Assembly (NCBI GenBank): GCA_964433135.1
Contig: CAYSQW010000004.1
Location: 59,382-123,381, forward strand
Origin: CAYSQW01 sp964433135
GTDB taxonomy: Bacteria; Acidobacteriota; Aminicenantia; Aminicenantales; Aminicenantaceae
Direction of reading: 5' to 3'
Length of the DNA stretch: 64,000 bases
In this document: in pieces, positions 43,624 through 51,765 of the stretch
How the letters are laid out: every line of letters starts with the position of its first letter
Numbering within the stretch: the first letter of the stretch is position 1
Translations under genes and position numbers: made by a program
The notes under the pieces: generated by a model
Database searches by the model: none
Seen by the model: the letters and a program-made list of their open reading frames with translations, nothing else
What the model was told of the DNA's origin: nothing

Positions 43624-44718
43624 ATGGAAAAAATCTGGCTTCACGGCGACCTCAAAGAGATCCTTTTCTCCCAACTGCTAGGTCGGATCTGGCGGAACAA
43701 CCGCTCCGGAAGCTTGAAAATCCGCCGCGGCGGAGAAGAGACCCATCTGGACTTTCATGAGGGAGATCTTGCCGTCACGATCGGTTCCCTCGACGCACAA
43801 CCGTTTCTGGAAGCGCTTACCGAAGAGCTGATCTTGACCCCGACCGACGCCCGAACAATCCGAAACCAGATGAAAAAAACCCGGGGATCTCTCTTTGCAT
43901 CTCTCATGGACTGTGGATTTCTGCCCCCCGAAGACATCTGGAAACACCTGGATCTCTTCACACGAACCCGAATCCATCGCATGTTTGAATGGTCTCAAGG
44001 GGAATATTTTTTCGACTCGGAGCACCCGCCTGAAGAATGTAATATCCTTTATCGCATTTCCTCTCCCGAATTGATACTTCAAGGAATGCGGTTTCCTTCT
44101 TCCTCTGAGCGTATCGACGGACTCCTCCCCCAGGAAAACCAAAAAATTCACATCAATCCCGAAGTTCCGGCCGACTCTATTCCCCTTTCCAGAGCGGAAG
44201 AATATCTTCTCCGCATCATCAGGGGACAAAAAACTTTAGAGGAAATTCTCCGAGTCAGCATTCTGGGTGAAAAAGAAAGCCGCAGGCGGCTCTCCGCCTT
44301 AATGGTACTCGGAATCATCGGGCTCTCTCAGTCCGGCAACTCAGGGACCGGCAATCAAGCGATCTCTCCGGTCGATCTGCAGAAGATCATGGAACGGTTC
44401 AACCAGAAATGCTCCGCCATCTATAAATATATCTCAAAAGAGATCGGTCCGGTCGCATCAAGCATCCTGGAAAAAGGCATTGAAGACACCCACCTTCATG
44501 AAACGTCCCTCTTTCGCAAAATTCATCTGAAACAGGACGGTCGAATCGAAAGTTCCGACATTCTTAAAGCCAGCGTTTCCTTGTCCGGTGAAACGACCAA
44601 AAGGGAATTCCTCGGGGGATTAAATGAAATACTGGTGGCGGAGATATTGGCGGTCAAGAAAACCCTGGGAAATGAGCACGAAGCCATCCTCGTCGAAACC
44701 TTGAAAAGGATCGAATGA
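43624..44718 (+). CDS. DUF4388 (PatA/GspE-N-type) domain protein
   Basis: The 364-residue soluble protein begins with a DUF4388 domain (about 5-165). It reads LHGDLKEILFSQLLGRIWRNNRSGSLKIRRGGEETHL, then FHEGDLAVT and later MFEWSQGEYFFDSEHPP, all in pieces. The rest (about 180-364) is helical, with a J-domain-like or winged-helix segment LSRAEEYLLRIIRGQKTLEEILRVS. DUF4388 domains occur in regulators of type IV pili, gliding and developmental signalling. It is followed at once by a micro-ORF and miaA, overlapping the former as ATGA. Specific function unknown. Confidence 0.75.
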   Translation: MEKIWLHGDLKEILFSQLLGRIWRNNRSGSLKIRRGGEETHLDFHEGDLAVTIGSLDAQPFLEALTEELILTPTDARTIRNQMKKTRGSLFASLMDCGFLPPEDIWKHLDLFTRTRIHRMFEWSQGEYFFDSEHPPEECNILYRISSPELILQGMRFPSSSERIDGLLPQENQKIHINPEVPADSIPLSRAEEYLLRIIRGQKTLEEILRVSILGEKESRRRLSALMVLGIIGLSQSGNSGTGNQAISPVDLQKIMERFNQKCSAIYKYISKEIGPVASSILEKGIEDTHLHETSLFRKIHLKQDGRIESSDILKASVSLSGETTKREFLGGLNEILVAEILAVKKTLGNEHEAILVETLKRIE

Positions 44719-44804
44719 ACGAACTCAGGAAAAAACAGGTGCTGGCGCTATTGATCTTTCTCACCCTCTGCGTGATCTCCCTTCTGTGTAAAATTGGATT
44801 CTGA
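44715..44804 (+). CDS. 29-residue hydrophobic micro-ORF, possible coupling leader for miaA
   Basis: ATG at 44715 overlaps the preceding stop as ATGA and opens a 29-codon frame. The peptide reads MNELRKKQVL, then ALLIFLTLCVISLLC as one TM helix, and ends KIGF. Its stop lies 8 bases inside miaA, whose TTG start has no ribosome site. Ribosomes ending here could restart on miaA. The peptide itself may be a small inner-membrane protein. Conservation was not testable. Confidence 0.45.
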   Translation: MNELRKKQVLALLIFLTLCVISLLCKIGF

Positions 44805-45717
44805 AGCCAAAATTTTTGCAATCATCTGCGGGCCGACAGGCGTTGGCAAAAGTGCGGTCAGCCTGGAGCTGGCGAAAACTTTTAAGGGAGAAATCATCAA
44901 TTGCGATTCCATGCAGGTATACAAGGGATTCGATATCGGGACGGACAAACTCCTGCCTCCTTTTCAAAAGAACATCCCTCATCATCTGCTTGATATTGTC
45001 GAACCGGCAAATCAATTTACAGCCGCGGATTTTGTGGAACATGCCGTCGGTGCTCTCACCGAAATCCGGAAGCGCCGTCACCTCCCGATCATCGTAGGCG
45101 GAACCGGCCTCTATATCAAGGCTTTGGTGGAAGGCCTTTTCCCGGACGGCCGAACGCGCCCTGAGATCAGAGAGCGCCTGAATAACGAATACCGGAAACA
45201 GGGCGCTGCGGCGATGTGGAAAAGGCTTTCCATCGTCGACCTCGCATACGCGGAAAAGATCGGACGGAGCGACCGCGCACGAATCATTCGAGCTCTCGAA
45301 GTGTATGAAGCCACGGGCAAGCCTTTTTCCCACCATTTCAACTCCACGCATTCACGAGTTGAAGATTTCAAGATTTTAAAAATCGGATTAAGATTGGACA
45401 GGAACGTACTGGTGTCCCGGATTGAACATCGGGTCGACCGTATGTTCGCCCGCGGGCTCGTGGAAGAAATCCGTGGTCTTCTGAGCAGCGGCGTGGATGA
45501 ATCGGCTCCCCCCTTTCGCGCCTTGGGCTATCAGCATGTGCTGCGGTACCTGCACGGAGAAATCAACCTGGAGACCGCCATCTCGGAAACGAAAAAAGAC
45601 ACGCGTCGATATGCGAAAAGACAAATGACATGGTTTCGTAAAATGGAGGGGATCCGGTGGTTCGATCCAAACCGCCTCTCCGACATAACGCAAACCATTC
45701 ACCGGAATCTTAAATAA
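44794..45717 (+). CDS. miaA: tRNA dimethylallyltransferase
   Basis: MiaA transfers dimethylallyl from DMAPP to A37 of tRNAs that read UNN codons. The 307 residues have the P-loop GPTGVGKS at 13-20, the next motif NCDSMQVYKGFDIGTDK (about 36-52) and GGTGLYIKALVEGLFP (about 106-121). RPEIRERL, RRALEVYEATG-like RIIRALEVYEATGKPFS and the C-terminal TRRYAKRQMTWFRK complete it. TTG at 44794 is the only start candidate after an in-frame stop at 44773. It lacks a Shine-Dalgarno and may depend on the overlapping micro-ORF. hflX follows after 1 base, the same order as in enterobacteria apart from hfq. Confidence 0.95.
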   Translation: MDSEAKIFAIICGPTGVGKSAVSLELAKTFKGEIINCDSMQVYKGFDIGTDKLLPPFQKNIPHHLLDIVEPANQFTAADFVEHAVGALTEIRKRRHLPIIVGGTGLYIKALVEGLFPDGRTRPEIRERLNNEYRKQGAAAMWKRLSIVDLAYAEKIGRSDRARIIRALEVYEATGKPFSHHFNSTHSRVEDFKILKIGLRLDRNVLVSRIEHRVDRMFARGLVEEIRGLLSSGVDESAPPFRALGYQHVLRYLHGEINLETAISETKKDTRRYAKRQMTWFRKMEGIRWFDPNRLSDITQTIHRNLK

Positions 45718-45718
45718 A

Positions 45719-46981
45719 ATGGAAAACGCCGTTCTGGTTCACCTCGCCTCTTCCCCGGAGAAGGCGGCACTGGCTGAAGAGTCGCTCAGGGAGCTGAGAG
45801 GACTGGCGGCCGCCGCCGGAGCCGTCGTTGTCAAGGAAATCATTCAGGTCCGAACCCGTATCAGTCCCAAATATTTCATAGGCCCGGGCAAAGTCGCGGA
45901 GCTGAGGCGATTGAAAAAACAGCTCGGCGCGGAATTGTTCATATTCGACCATGACCTGACCCCGATCCAGCTTCGAAGCCTTGAGGATGAAATAAACCGT
46001 AAAATCGTCGATCGAAGCCAATTGATTCTTGATATCTTCGCTCAACGAGCACGCAGCCGGGAAGGGAAGCTCCAGGTCGAGCTCGCTCAGCTGAACTACC
46101 TGCTTCCCCGGCTTTTAGGGAAAGGCCGGATTCTATCACGTCTCGGGGGCGGAATCGGAACCCGGGGGCCGGGCGAAACCAAACTGGAAATCGATCGACG
46201 TCGTATCAAAGAAAAAATCACCCGGATTCGAAAGGAAATAAAAAGAATCCAGAAACGGCGTGCACAACAAAGACGGAGTCGGCAAAAAGGCCCGATTCCC
46301 ATCGTTTCCCTGGTTGGGTACACCAATGCCGGAAAGTCGACGTTATTCAATGCGTTGGCCCGAGAGAAGATGCTGGCGACAGACCAGCTGTTCGCCACCC
46401 TCGATCCGGTTATCCGACGGGTTCATTTCAATGACGGGTCGTATTATTTTCTCAGTGATACGGTAGGTTTTATCCGAGAACTTCCGAAACAGTTGATCAC
46501 TGCATTTCGAGCCACCCTGGAAGAAGTCAAGGAGTCTGACTGCATTTGCCACCTCGTCGACTTGACTTCTCCTTACTACGTTCATCAGATTGAGGCGGTC
46601 GAATCCATTCTCACAGAGCTGGGGACCACGGATATTCCCCGCATAAAAATTTACAATAAAGTGGACCTCCTGCCCGCGAAAGCCCGACTTCTCGCTAAAA
46701 ACCAGACGGCCTCCGAATCACCGGTTCACATTTCCGCTATAACCGGAGAAGGGATTCCCCTTCTTAAAGAACGGCTCCGAAAGACCCTTTTTGGAAACCT
46801 TAAAACGGCAACACTGCGCATTCCAAAATCCGAAACGGACTTATTAAAATCTTTCCCTAATTGGTCAGTTGTGTTAAAAAGAAGGGAAGCCGATGAATAT
46901 ATTGAAGTTAAGATCATGGCCGATCCAAAATCGCTTTTGAATTATTTGCCTTACGTTAAAAGAGGAGAAAACCATTGGTAA
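45719..46981 (+). CDS. hflX: Ribosome-associated GTPase HflX
   Basis: HflX splits stalled or heat-damaged 70S ribosomes. The 420 residues have the N-terminal nucleotide-binding domain (ISPKYFIGPGKVAEL), the helical linker with LLPRLLGKGRILSRLGGGIGTRGPGETKLE, in pieces, and the GTPase domain. G1 is GYTNAGKS at about 199-206, then DTVGFIRELP (G3), YNKVDLL (G4) and the SAITGEG-type G5. The GTRGPGET stretch is diagnostic for HflX. The gene is coupled to miaA on one side and to the TPR/SLH lipoprotein on the other, with a 7-base overlap. Confidence 0.95.
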   Translation: MENAVLVHLASSPEKAALAEESLRELRGLAAAAGAVVVKEIIQVRTRISPKYFIGPGKVAELRRLKKQLGAELFIFDHDLTPIQLRSLEDEINRKIVDRSQLILDIFAQRARSREGKLQVELAQLNYLLPRLLGKGRILSRLGGGIGTRGPGETKLEIDRRRIKEKITRIRKEIKRIQKRRAQQRRSRQKGPIPIVSLVGYTNAGKSTLFNALAREKMLATDQLFATLDPVIRRVHFNDGSYYFLSDTVGFIRELPKQLITAFRATLEEVKESDCICHLVDLTSPYYVHQIEAVESILTELGTTDIPRIKIYNKVDLLPAKARLLAKNQTASESPVHISAITGEGIPLLKERLRKTLFGNLKTATLRIPKSETDLLKSFPNWSVVLKRREADEYIEVKIMADPKSLLNYLPYVKRGENHW

Positions 46982-48300
46982 AAAAAGCCTTCGGAATCCT
47001 GCTGATATCCACATGTTTCTTCTGGTCCTGCGCAACGGTCCGCCCTCCCTCTCCGATAGTCGCCATCGGCCCCCTGCCTCCAGACGTCATATCCGAGCTT
47101 TCCCTGAACGAACGCATCATGACGGAGGAAGCCTGGAAAAACCTGAGAGAGGGTCGAAGCGCCAAAGCCCTGAAAATTCTTGGACGTCTGAATCCCTCCA
47201 ATCCTCTATCCTCAGCGGGATTTGGATATGCTTATTACCTTCTCTCGGACCTACCCGCTGCGGAAAAATATTTTCTTGCTTCGCTCGAGAGTCGCTCCGA
47301 TCTGGCTCTCAGCCATTTCGGATTGGCTCAGATATATGAGGAGACCGGGCGTGAAGGAGAGGCTTTTGCGGAATATCGTAATGTTCTCAAGCAGGACCCG
47401 GAACATCCTACGGCTAAAATTCGGTACGAATTCATAAAGACGAAAAAAACCGGGGAAGCCTTGGAGAACGGACGTAAATATGAGCGTGTTGAAAACATGG
47501 AGGACGCGAAAGCGGCCTATCTGCAGGCGCTCTATTATTCCCCACGGTCAAATCCGGCGCATCTTGCTCTGGCCGACCTCTATATGAAAAGCGATCAACC
47601 GGAGCAATCCCTGATACACCTCAAAGCGGCCAGTGAAAACGCCCCGGAAGACGTGGATATCCAGAAGCGGTATGCCGCCGCGCTTTTCGACATGGAGAAA
47701 GACAAAACCAGCTATGAAATCTATGAAAAGCTGAACGAAAAAGAGCCCCGGAATCCGGAGATAAAAGAGAAGCTGCAACTGCTTCGTAACAGGTTGGGGA
47801 TATTCGAACTGCCCAGCCAATATGGGGCTATCGCCAATACGGATTCCATCACCAAGGAAGATCTCGCCGCCCTTTTGGGAGTAAAATTCCAGGACCATCT
47901 GGAAGAACCTCAAGGAAAACCGGCCATAATCATAGACATCGCCACATCCTGGGCTTCAAGGTTCATTTTAAAAATGACGTCTCTCAATCTGATGGATGTC
48001 TATCCCAATCACACCTTCCAACCTGAAAAACCACTGACGCGGGCGGAGATGGCGGAAATCCTTGTTCGACTCATCAAGCGCCTCAACCGCCAGGGGGCAA
48101 AAATCATCCCCCAAATCCCAACGGATCAGATTCAAATCGTGGACATTTCTCCCGACAACTATTATCATGATCCCGTCGTCCAGATCATGTCATATGACAT
48201 CATGACTCTGGCTCGAGATAATAGCTTCAAACCTGATATCCCCGTATCGGGACAACAAGCTATCCGTTGCCTGGATATCATTCTGGCATTAATCCGGTGA
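46975..48300 (+). CDS. Lipoprotein with TPR repeats and an S-layer-homology-like domain
   Basis: TTG at 46975 follows a strong GAGGAG site and gives 441 residues. A lipobox SCFFWSC (Cys about 19) is followed by a linker. TPR repeats lie at about 60-285 (SRSDLALSHFGLAQIYEETGREGEAFAEYRNVL, in pieces). The C-terminal part resembles an SLH domain at about 320-370: SRFILKMTSLNLMDVYPNHTFQPEKPLTRAEMAEIL in pieces, followed by a second, poorer copy (VQIMSYDIMTLARDNSFKPDIPVSGQQA). The protein is probably anchored in a membrane and reaches peptidoglycan or polymer through the SLH part. It is the last gene of the miaA-hflX run. Confidence 0.78.
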   Translation: MVKKAFGILLISTCFFWSCATVRPPSPIVAIGPLPPDVISELSLNERIMTEEAWKNLREGRSAKALKILGRLNPSNPLSSAGFGYAYYLLSDLPAAEKYFLASLESRSDLALSHFGLAQIYEETGREGEAFAEYRNVLKQDPEHPTAKIRYEFIKTKKTGEALENGRKYERVENMEDAKAAYLQALYYSPRSNPAHLALADLYMKSDQPEQSLIHLKAASENAPEDVDIQKRYAAALFDMEKDKTSYEIYEKLNEKEPRNPEIKEKLQLLRNRLGIFELPSQYGAIANTDSITKEDLAALLGVKFQDHLEEPQGKPAIIIDIATSWASRFILKMTSLNLMDVYPNHTFQPEKPLTRAEMAEILVRLIKRLNRQGAKIIPQIPTDQIQIVDISPDNYYHDPVVQIMSYDIMTLARDNSFKPDIPVSGQQAIRCLDIILALIR

Positions 48301-48454
48301 CGATTTTCCGGGATAATCCCGTCGTCCCGATCCGGCGGGATGTACATACGGCGGATCGGTTGAAATTCAATCCAATTCGTTTACAACGGATTGAAAACCG
48401 GAACCATGGAAATCCAATGCTTTCGGGATAAATCACGCATCAGAAAGGAGGAGT

Positions 48455-49054
48455 ATGAGATCATCCGCAAAAGAGCCGATATTCACGGTCCCCAATCTGT
48501 TGAGCTGTCTCCGTATTTTAATGGTTCCCGTATTCCTCACGGCGGTTTGGCACCATAAGAGCACAGCGGCCCTGATCATTTTTTTTGCTGCTTCGGTCTC
48601 CGATTTTCTGGATGGGCTTTTCGCTCGTGTCCTCGACCAACGAACCCGGCTAGGAAGGTTGTTGGATCCTGCAGGGGATAAGCTCCTCATGATCGCATCT
48701 TTCATCATTCTGTCTTACCCCTCTCTCAGCATACCCAACGCCATCCCCCGCTGGCTCACCTTCAGCGTCATCGGACGCGACTTCATCATCCTGGGGGGAT
48801 CTCTAGTGCTCTTCCTTACCCGGGGACAAAAAGAATTCCCTCCTTGCTTTCTGGGGAAAGTCAGCACCTTCGGCCAGATGGGTGTTTTAGGGTTTGTACT
48901 CCTCTTCAACGTACTGCGGATATCTCCTTCGATCCTGCAATGGTTTTATTATCTTTGTCTGGCGGCCACCTTATCTTCCGCCGTCCAATATCTTTTCATC
49001 GGCGGCCGCATATTATCCCGTGGAAGCCTCCCTTCCGATCCCTCTCAAGCATGA
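48455..49054 (+). CDS. CDP-alcohol phosphatidyltransferase family protein (PgsA-like)
   Basis: The 199-residue integral membrane enzyme carries the full family motif: DFLDGLFAR, then G-R-L-L-D-P-A-G-D-K-L, matching DG-x2-AR-x8-G-x3-D-x3-D. The start (VPNLLSCLRILMVPVFL) is typical of PgsA/cardiolipin-synthase-type enzymes. Those enzymes join CDP-diacylglycerol to glycerol-3-phosphate or a similar alcohol in the inner membrane. Exact acceptor unknown. An AGGAGG stands only 3 bases before the ATG, rather close. The gene is flanked by genes of unrelated function. Confidence 0.88.
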   Translation: MRSSAKEPIFTVPNLLSCLRILMVPVFLTAVWHHKSTAALIIFFAASVSDFLDGLFARVLDQRTRLGRLLDPAGDKLLMIASFIILSYPSLSIPNAIPRWLTFSVIGRDFIILGGSLVLFLTRGQKEFPPCFLGKVSTFGQMGVLGFVLLFNVLRISPSILQWFYYLCLAATLSSAVQYLFIGGRILSRGSLPSDPSQA

Positions 49055-49129
49055 TCCCGGAAAAGCCGCCCGCTGGCGGGATCCATCCCCTTTATCCGAC
49101 CGCTTCTCCACGAGAAGGGAAATACCCGC

Positions 49130-49894
49130 TCAATTCAAATAGGTCCGCGCACCGATGATCCGCCGCGTATAGTATCTTTTCAACAGTGAATCCACGCAAA
49201 TTTTCCGATCCGTACCCGGCGCATGAATAAACTTCCCATCCCCGATATAAATCCCGACATGGGAAACCCGGTGATTCCCCGACGTGGCAAAAAAAATCAG
49301 ATCCCCCGTACGCAGACGGTGCCATGAAATGGGTTTTCCCGCTTCAAATTGGGCACGCGAAGAACGCGGAAGATTCAATCCGTTGAGCCGGTAGACGGCC
49401 ATGGTGAGGCCGCTGCAGTCAAAACCCTCTTCCGGCGTTTCCCCACCCCAGGCATAGGGAAGTCCCAGATAGCTGCGGGCCGCGGCTGCAAGATCGCGGC
49501 GCAGGGAACGTTCAGAGCTTCCGGACCGGACGACGTTATGGATATCTTCGGGACCGACCAGGTAATACTCCCTAACCATTCCGGAATCTAATAGCCTTTC
49601 CGCTTCCGCACGCGCCTCTTTCCGGGAGGGGAAATCCCCAAAGCGGACTTTGAACAATCCCGATTCATGACGAAAATAGAATGCCTCCCAACCCTTGCGA
49701 TTCAATGCATGAACCAACCTGACGGCGTTCTCCACTTCAGCAAAAGCCCCTAATTGGATGGTAAAACCCAATCGCCGGACCCCGGACTCTAGATTCACCG
49801 GCGGCGAGGGGGGGGAAATCCGGGGGGGCCGCGCACAAGAAGAGATCAACAGCTGGCAAATCCCTACGGCAAACACAAAGCGAAATATTTTCAT
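49130..49894 (-). CDS. Lipoprotein peptidoglycan endopeptidase: SPOR plus NlpC/P60
   Basis: The 254-residue protein starts with a lipoprotein signal ending LLISSC (Cys20). A proline-rich linker leads to a SPOR domain (about 40-115: FTIQLGAFAEVENAVRLVHALNRKG, then FKVRFGDFPSRKEA), which binds denuded glycan strands. The NlpC/P60 domain (about 130-254) has the catalytic Cys in EGFDCSGLTMAVYR, His in VSHVGIYIGDGKFIHAPG and the usual LRTGDLIFF. It cuts cell-wall peptides, probably at division or remodelling sites. Its promoter faces the methyltransferase gene across a perfect 10-bp dyad. Confidence 0.92.
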   Translation of the reverse strand: MKIFRFVFAVGICQLLISSCARPPRISPPSPPVNLESGVRRLGFTIQLGAFAEVENAVRLVHALNRKGWEAFYFRHESGLFKVRFGDFPSRKEARAEAERLLDSGMVREYYLVGPEDIHNVVRSGSSERSLRRDLAAAARSYLGLPYAWGGETPEEGFDCSGLTMAVYRLNGLNLPRSSRAQFEAGKPISWHRLRTGDLIFFATSGNHRVSHVGIYIGDGKFIHAPGTDRKICVDSLLKRYYTRRIIGARTYLN

Positions 49895-49957
49895 GCTGTT
49901 TTTCCGGGGAACCCGGGAAAAAGGACCGAATTCTCTCTTATCCGGAATCTCTTTTTG

Positions 49958-49986
49958 ACTATAGAGAATCGATTCGCCTTTATCAA
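49958..49986 (-). promoter_or_regulatory. sigma-70 promoter of the SPOR-NlpC/P60 gene
   Basis: TTGATA, 17 bases, TATAGT on the minus strand. The predicted start near 49951 gives a leader of about 57 bases. Confidence 0.65.
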
Positions 49987-50024
49987 GCGAAAAGCGGAAT
50001 CAAGAAGACACCCATGACCGCTTC

Positions 50025-50047
50025 CCCGGAAGGAGGATCCTTCCGGG
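50025..50047. promoter_or_regulatory. Perfect dyad between two divergent promoters, candidate operator
   Basis: CCCGGAAGGA, centre GGA, TCCTTCCGGG: 10-bp perfect arms with a 3-base centre. It lies 38 bases upstream of one -35 box (49986) and 26 bases upstream of the other (50074). It contains AGGAGG, but the ATG 12 bases later at 50049 lies upstream of the methyltransferase promoter, so it is probably not a ribosome site. Confidence 0.5.
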
Positions 50048-50073
50048 AATGAATTCAACGGTCCCTCCCGAAA

Positions 50074-50102
50074 TTGACGCGGCCTCAGATCCATGTTATA
50101 AG
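50074..50102 (+). promoter_or_regulatory. sigma-70 promoter of the methyltransferase gene
   Basis: TTGACG, 17 bases, TATAAG. Nine bases separate the -10 box from the ATG at 50112, with no Shine-Dalgarno, so the mRNA is probably leaderless. Confidence 0.6.
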
Positions 50103-50111
50103 CTGATTGAC

Positions 50112-50981
50112 ATGTCTCTGATGAAACGACTTGCCCCGTGGAAAATCCTGGGCGTCCTGACCGGAGCCCTGGTATTCATCCTGAGCGCTCCGCCGGATTC
50201 CGTTTTTGCCGGAGTCATCTCCCAACTTACGCCCTATCAGAGCCCTCTGGGCACGACCATACGCAACCGCAGTCATGTCATTATCCATTACCGCATCAGC
50301 ACCCACCGCAGCCATGCTCCCCCCCAGGAAAAGGTCCTTCACATCGGGGAGGTGGACGGGTATTCCAATTCCCGCCCTTTGGATATCACCTTTCAGCGAG
50401 GCAAAACCCTCATCACTTACCGACTGGAACCGGGAAGGCATTATTCTTTCCGGTATAATGCCGTGGGTGAGCTTGAATTGTTCGAGGGTTCCCACGGTCG
50501 GCCCGATGCCGTTGATTTGGCGCCATACGTCACAACCCCCGGGGAAGTGGTTATAAGAATGCTGGAAATGGCGGGAGTGAATGAAACAGATACGGTGTAC
50601 GATCTGGGATGCGGTGACGGCCGAATCATCATTGAAGCGGCCCGCTCATTCGGCGCTCGGGGAGTGGGTATCGACATCGTACCCGAGAGGATTTCGGAAT
50701 CCCGCGCCGCCGCACAGGCGGCCGGCGTGAGTGATCGGGTGGAATTCATCCAGGCGGATGCCACACAAGTCGACATTTCTTCCGCAACCGTCGTAACCGT
50801 ATATTTGGTTCCTGAATCCATGGAGCTTCTCCGCCCCATTCTGGAATCGCGACTGAATCCCGACACCCGGATTATTTCCCATGGATATCCCATTCCGGAT
50901 TGGGAGTCCAAGCTCACCGGGTACGCTGAAGTCGACCTGGGCAGCCAGGATGTACATCTTATATACGCATACCAACGCTGA
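50112..50981 (+). CDS. Exported or membrane-anchored class I SAM-dependent methyltransferase
   Basis: From ATG at 50112 the protein has 289 residues. The start has an N-terminal hydrophobic signal (about 8-32, MSLMKRLAPWK then ILGVLTGALVFILSA). A beta-rich region (about 35-130) follows. The Rossmann methyltransferase domain has motif I VYDLGCGDGRIIIEAA, motif II VGIDIVPERI and VEFIQADATQVDI. The signal-like start is odd for a SAM-using enzyme, because SAM is not expected in the periplasm; the segment may be a membrane anchor facing the cytoplasm. An earlier ATG at 50049 precedes the promoter and is unlikely. Substrate unknown. Confidence 0.78.
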   Translation: MSLMKRLAPWKILGVLTGALVFILSAPPDSVFAGVISQLTPYQSPLGTTIRNRSHVIIHYRISTHRSHAPPQEKVLHIGEVDGYSNSRPLDITFQRGKTLITYRLEPGRHYSFRYNAVGELELFEGSHGRPDAVDLAPYVTTPGEVVIRMLEMAGVNETDTVYDLGCGDGRIIIEAARSFGARGVGIDIVPERISESRAAAQAAGVSDRVEFIQADATQVDISSATVVTVYLVPESMELLRPILESRLNPDTRIISHGYPIPDWESKLTGYAEVDLGSQDVHLIYAYQR

Positions 50982-51174
50982 AAGGCACGGAAATCCTCTT
51001 CTTCCAAGGAATCCTCAGGAAAGATTGAATGAAAAGAACCGTGGAGAGAGATGATCCGATGTCGTTTTCCGCATGCCGCCCACGGCGTAATTTGATCCGG
51101 TCCGCGAGGGAACCGATATTAAAAAAGATTATCTTTCCTGTCGACTCCGATCGAAGAATAAACGTCTTAACTTT

Positions 51175-51765
51175 ATGATGAGATCAGATACCGATTCCAC
51201 AAAACGGGAAGATCCGATCATCCGGCTGGCGCGCCAGGGAGATAGGGACGCTTTCCATCAGCTTTACCTTCGCTCATGCGAACAGGTATACCGCACGGTA
51301 TTCCGCTACTCCGCAAGCCCTCAGGATGCCGAAGATATCATGCAGGAAACGTTTATCAAAGCCTTTCGCGGCATTTCACGATTCAAATCGAACAACAGCG
51401 CCGGATTCTCGGCTTGGATCAACCGCATCGGCATTCACTGCGCCATCGAATACCTGCGGCGAAACAAACGACGTCGCGTCCCCTTAACGATATCGTTTGC
51501 CGCTGCGCCGTTCGAGCCGCGGACCGACAACCCGCCTCCGGAAAAAGCCGCTCAGATCAGTATGACCATGTCACGATTGAAAAAGACGCTTGAGACGCTG
51601 TCTCCGCGACAGCGTGTTATATTCGATCTGCGTCATTCTCAGCAACAGGAGATCAAGGAAATCGCCGTCAACCTGAGATGTTCCGAAAGCACGGTGAAAA
51701 CCCAGCTTTCACGGGCAAAAGCCAAGCTCCGAAAACAACTGGAGCCGCTATGGGAGGAGTCATGA
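51175..51765 (+). CDS. ECF-type RNA polymerase sigma factor
   Basis: The 196 residues contain sigma region 2 (about 30-100: FHQLYLRSCEQVYRTVFRYSASPQDAEDIMQETFIKAF in pieces) and region 4 (about 130-185: LSPRQRVIFDLRHSQQQEIKEIAVNLRCSESTVKTQLSRAKAKLR in pieces). Regions 1 and 3 are missing, as in group 4 sigma factors that read envelope signals. It overlaps the zinc-finger anti-sigma gene as ATGA. No Shine-Dalgarno precedes the ATGATG start. A GGAACC at 51109-51114 is the classical ECF -35 motif and hints at autoregulation. Confidence 0.92.
   Translation: MMRSDTDSTKREDPIIRLARQGDRDAFHQLYLRSCEQVYRTVFRYSASPQDAEDIMQETFIKAFRGISRFKSNNSAGFSAWINRIGIHCAIEYLRRNKRRRVPLTISFAAAPFEPRTDNPPPEKAAQISMTMSRLKKTLETLSPRQRVIFDLRHSQQQEIKEIAVNLRCSESTVKTQLSRAKAKLRKQLEPLWEES

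Noticed and set aside
49805..49830. Long G runs near the start of the NlpC/P60 gene as a frameshift
   Set aside because: The gene reads through intact, with the runs encoding a proline/serine-rich linker after the lipobox, which is normal here.
50049..50111. ATG at 50049 as the start of the methyltransferase, using the AGGAGG before it
   Set aside because: The AGGAGG is 12 bases away and buried in a perfect dyad, and the promoter lies downstream of this ATG.
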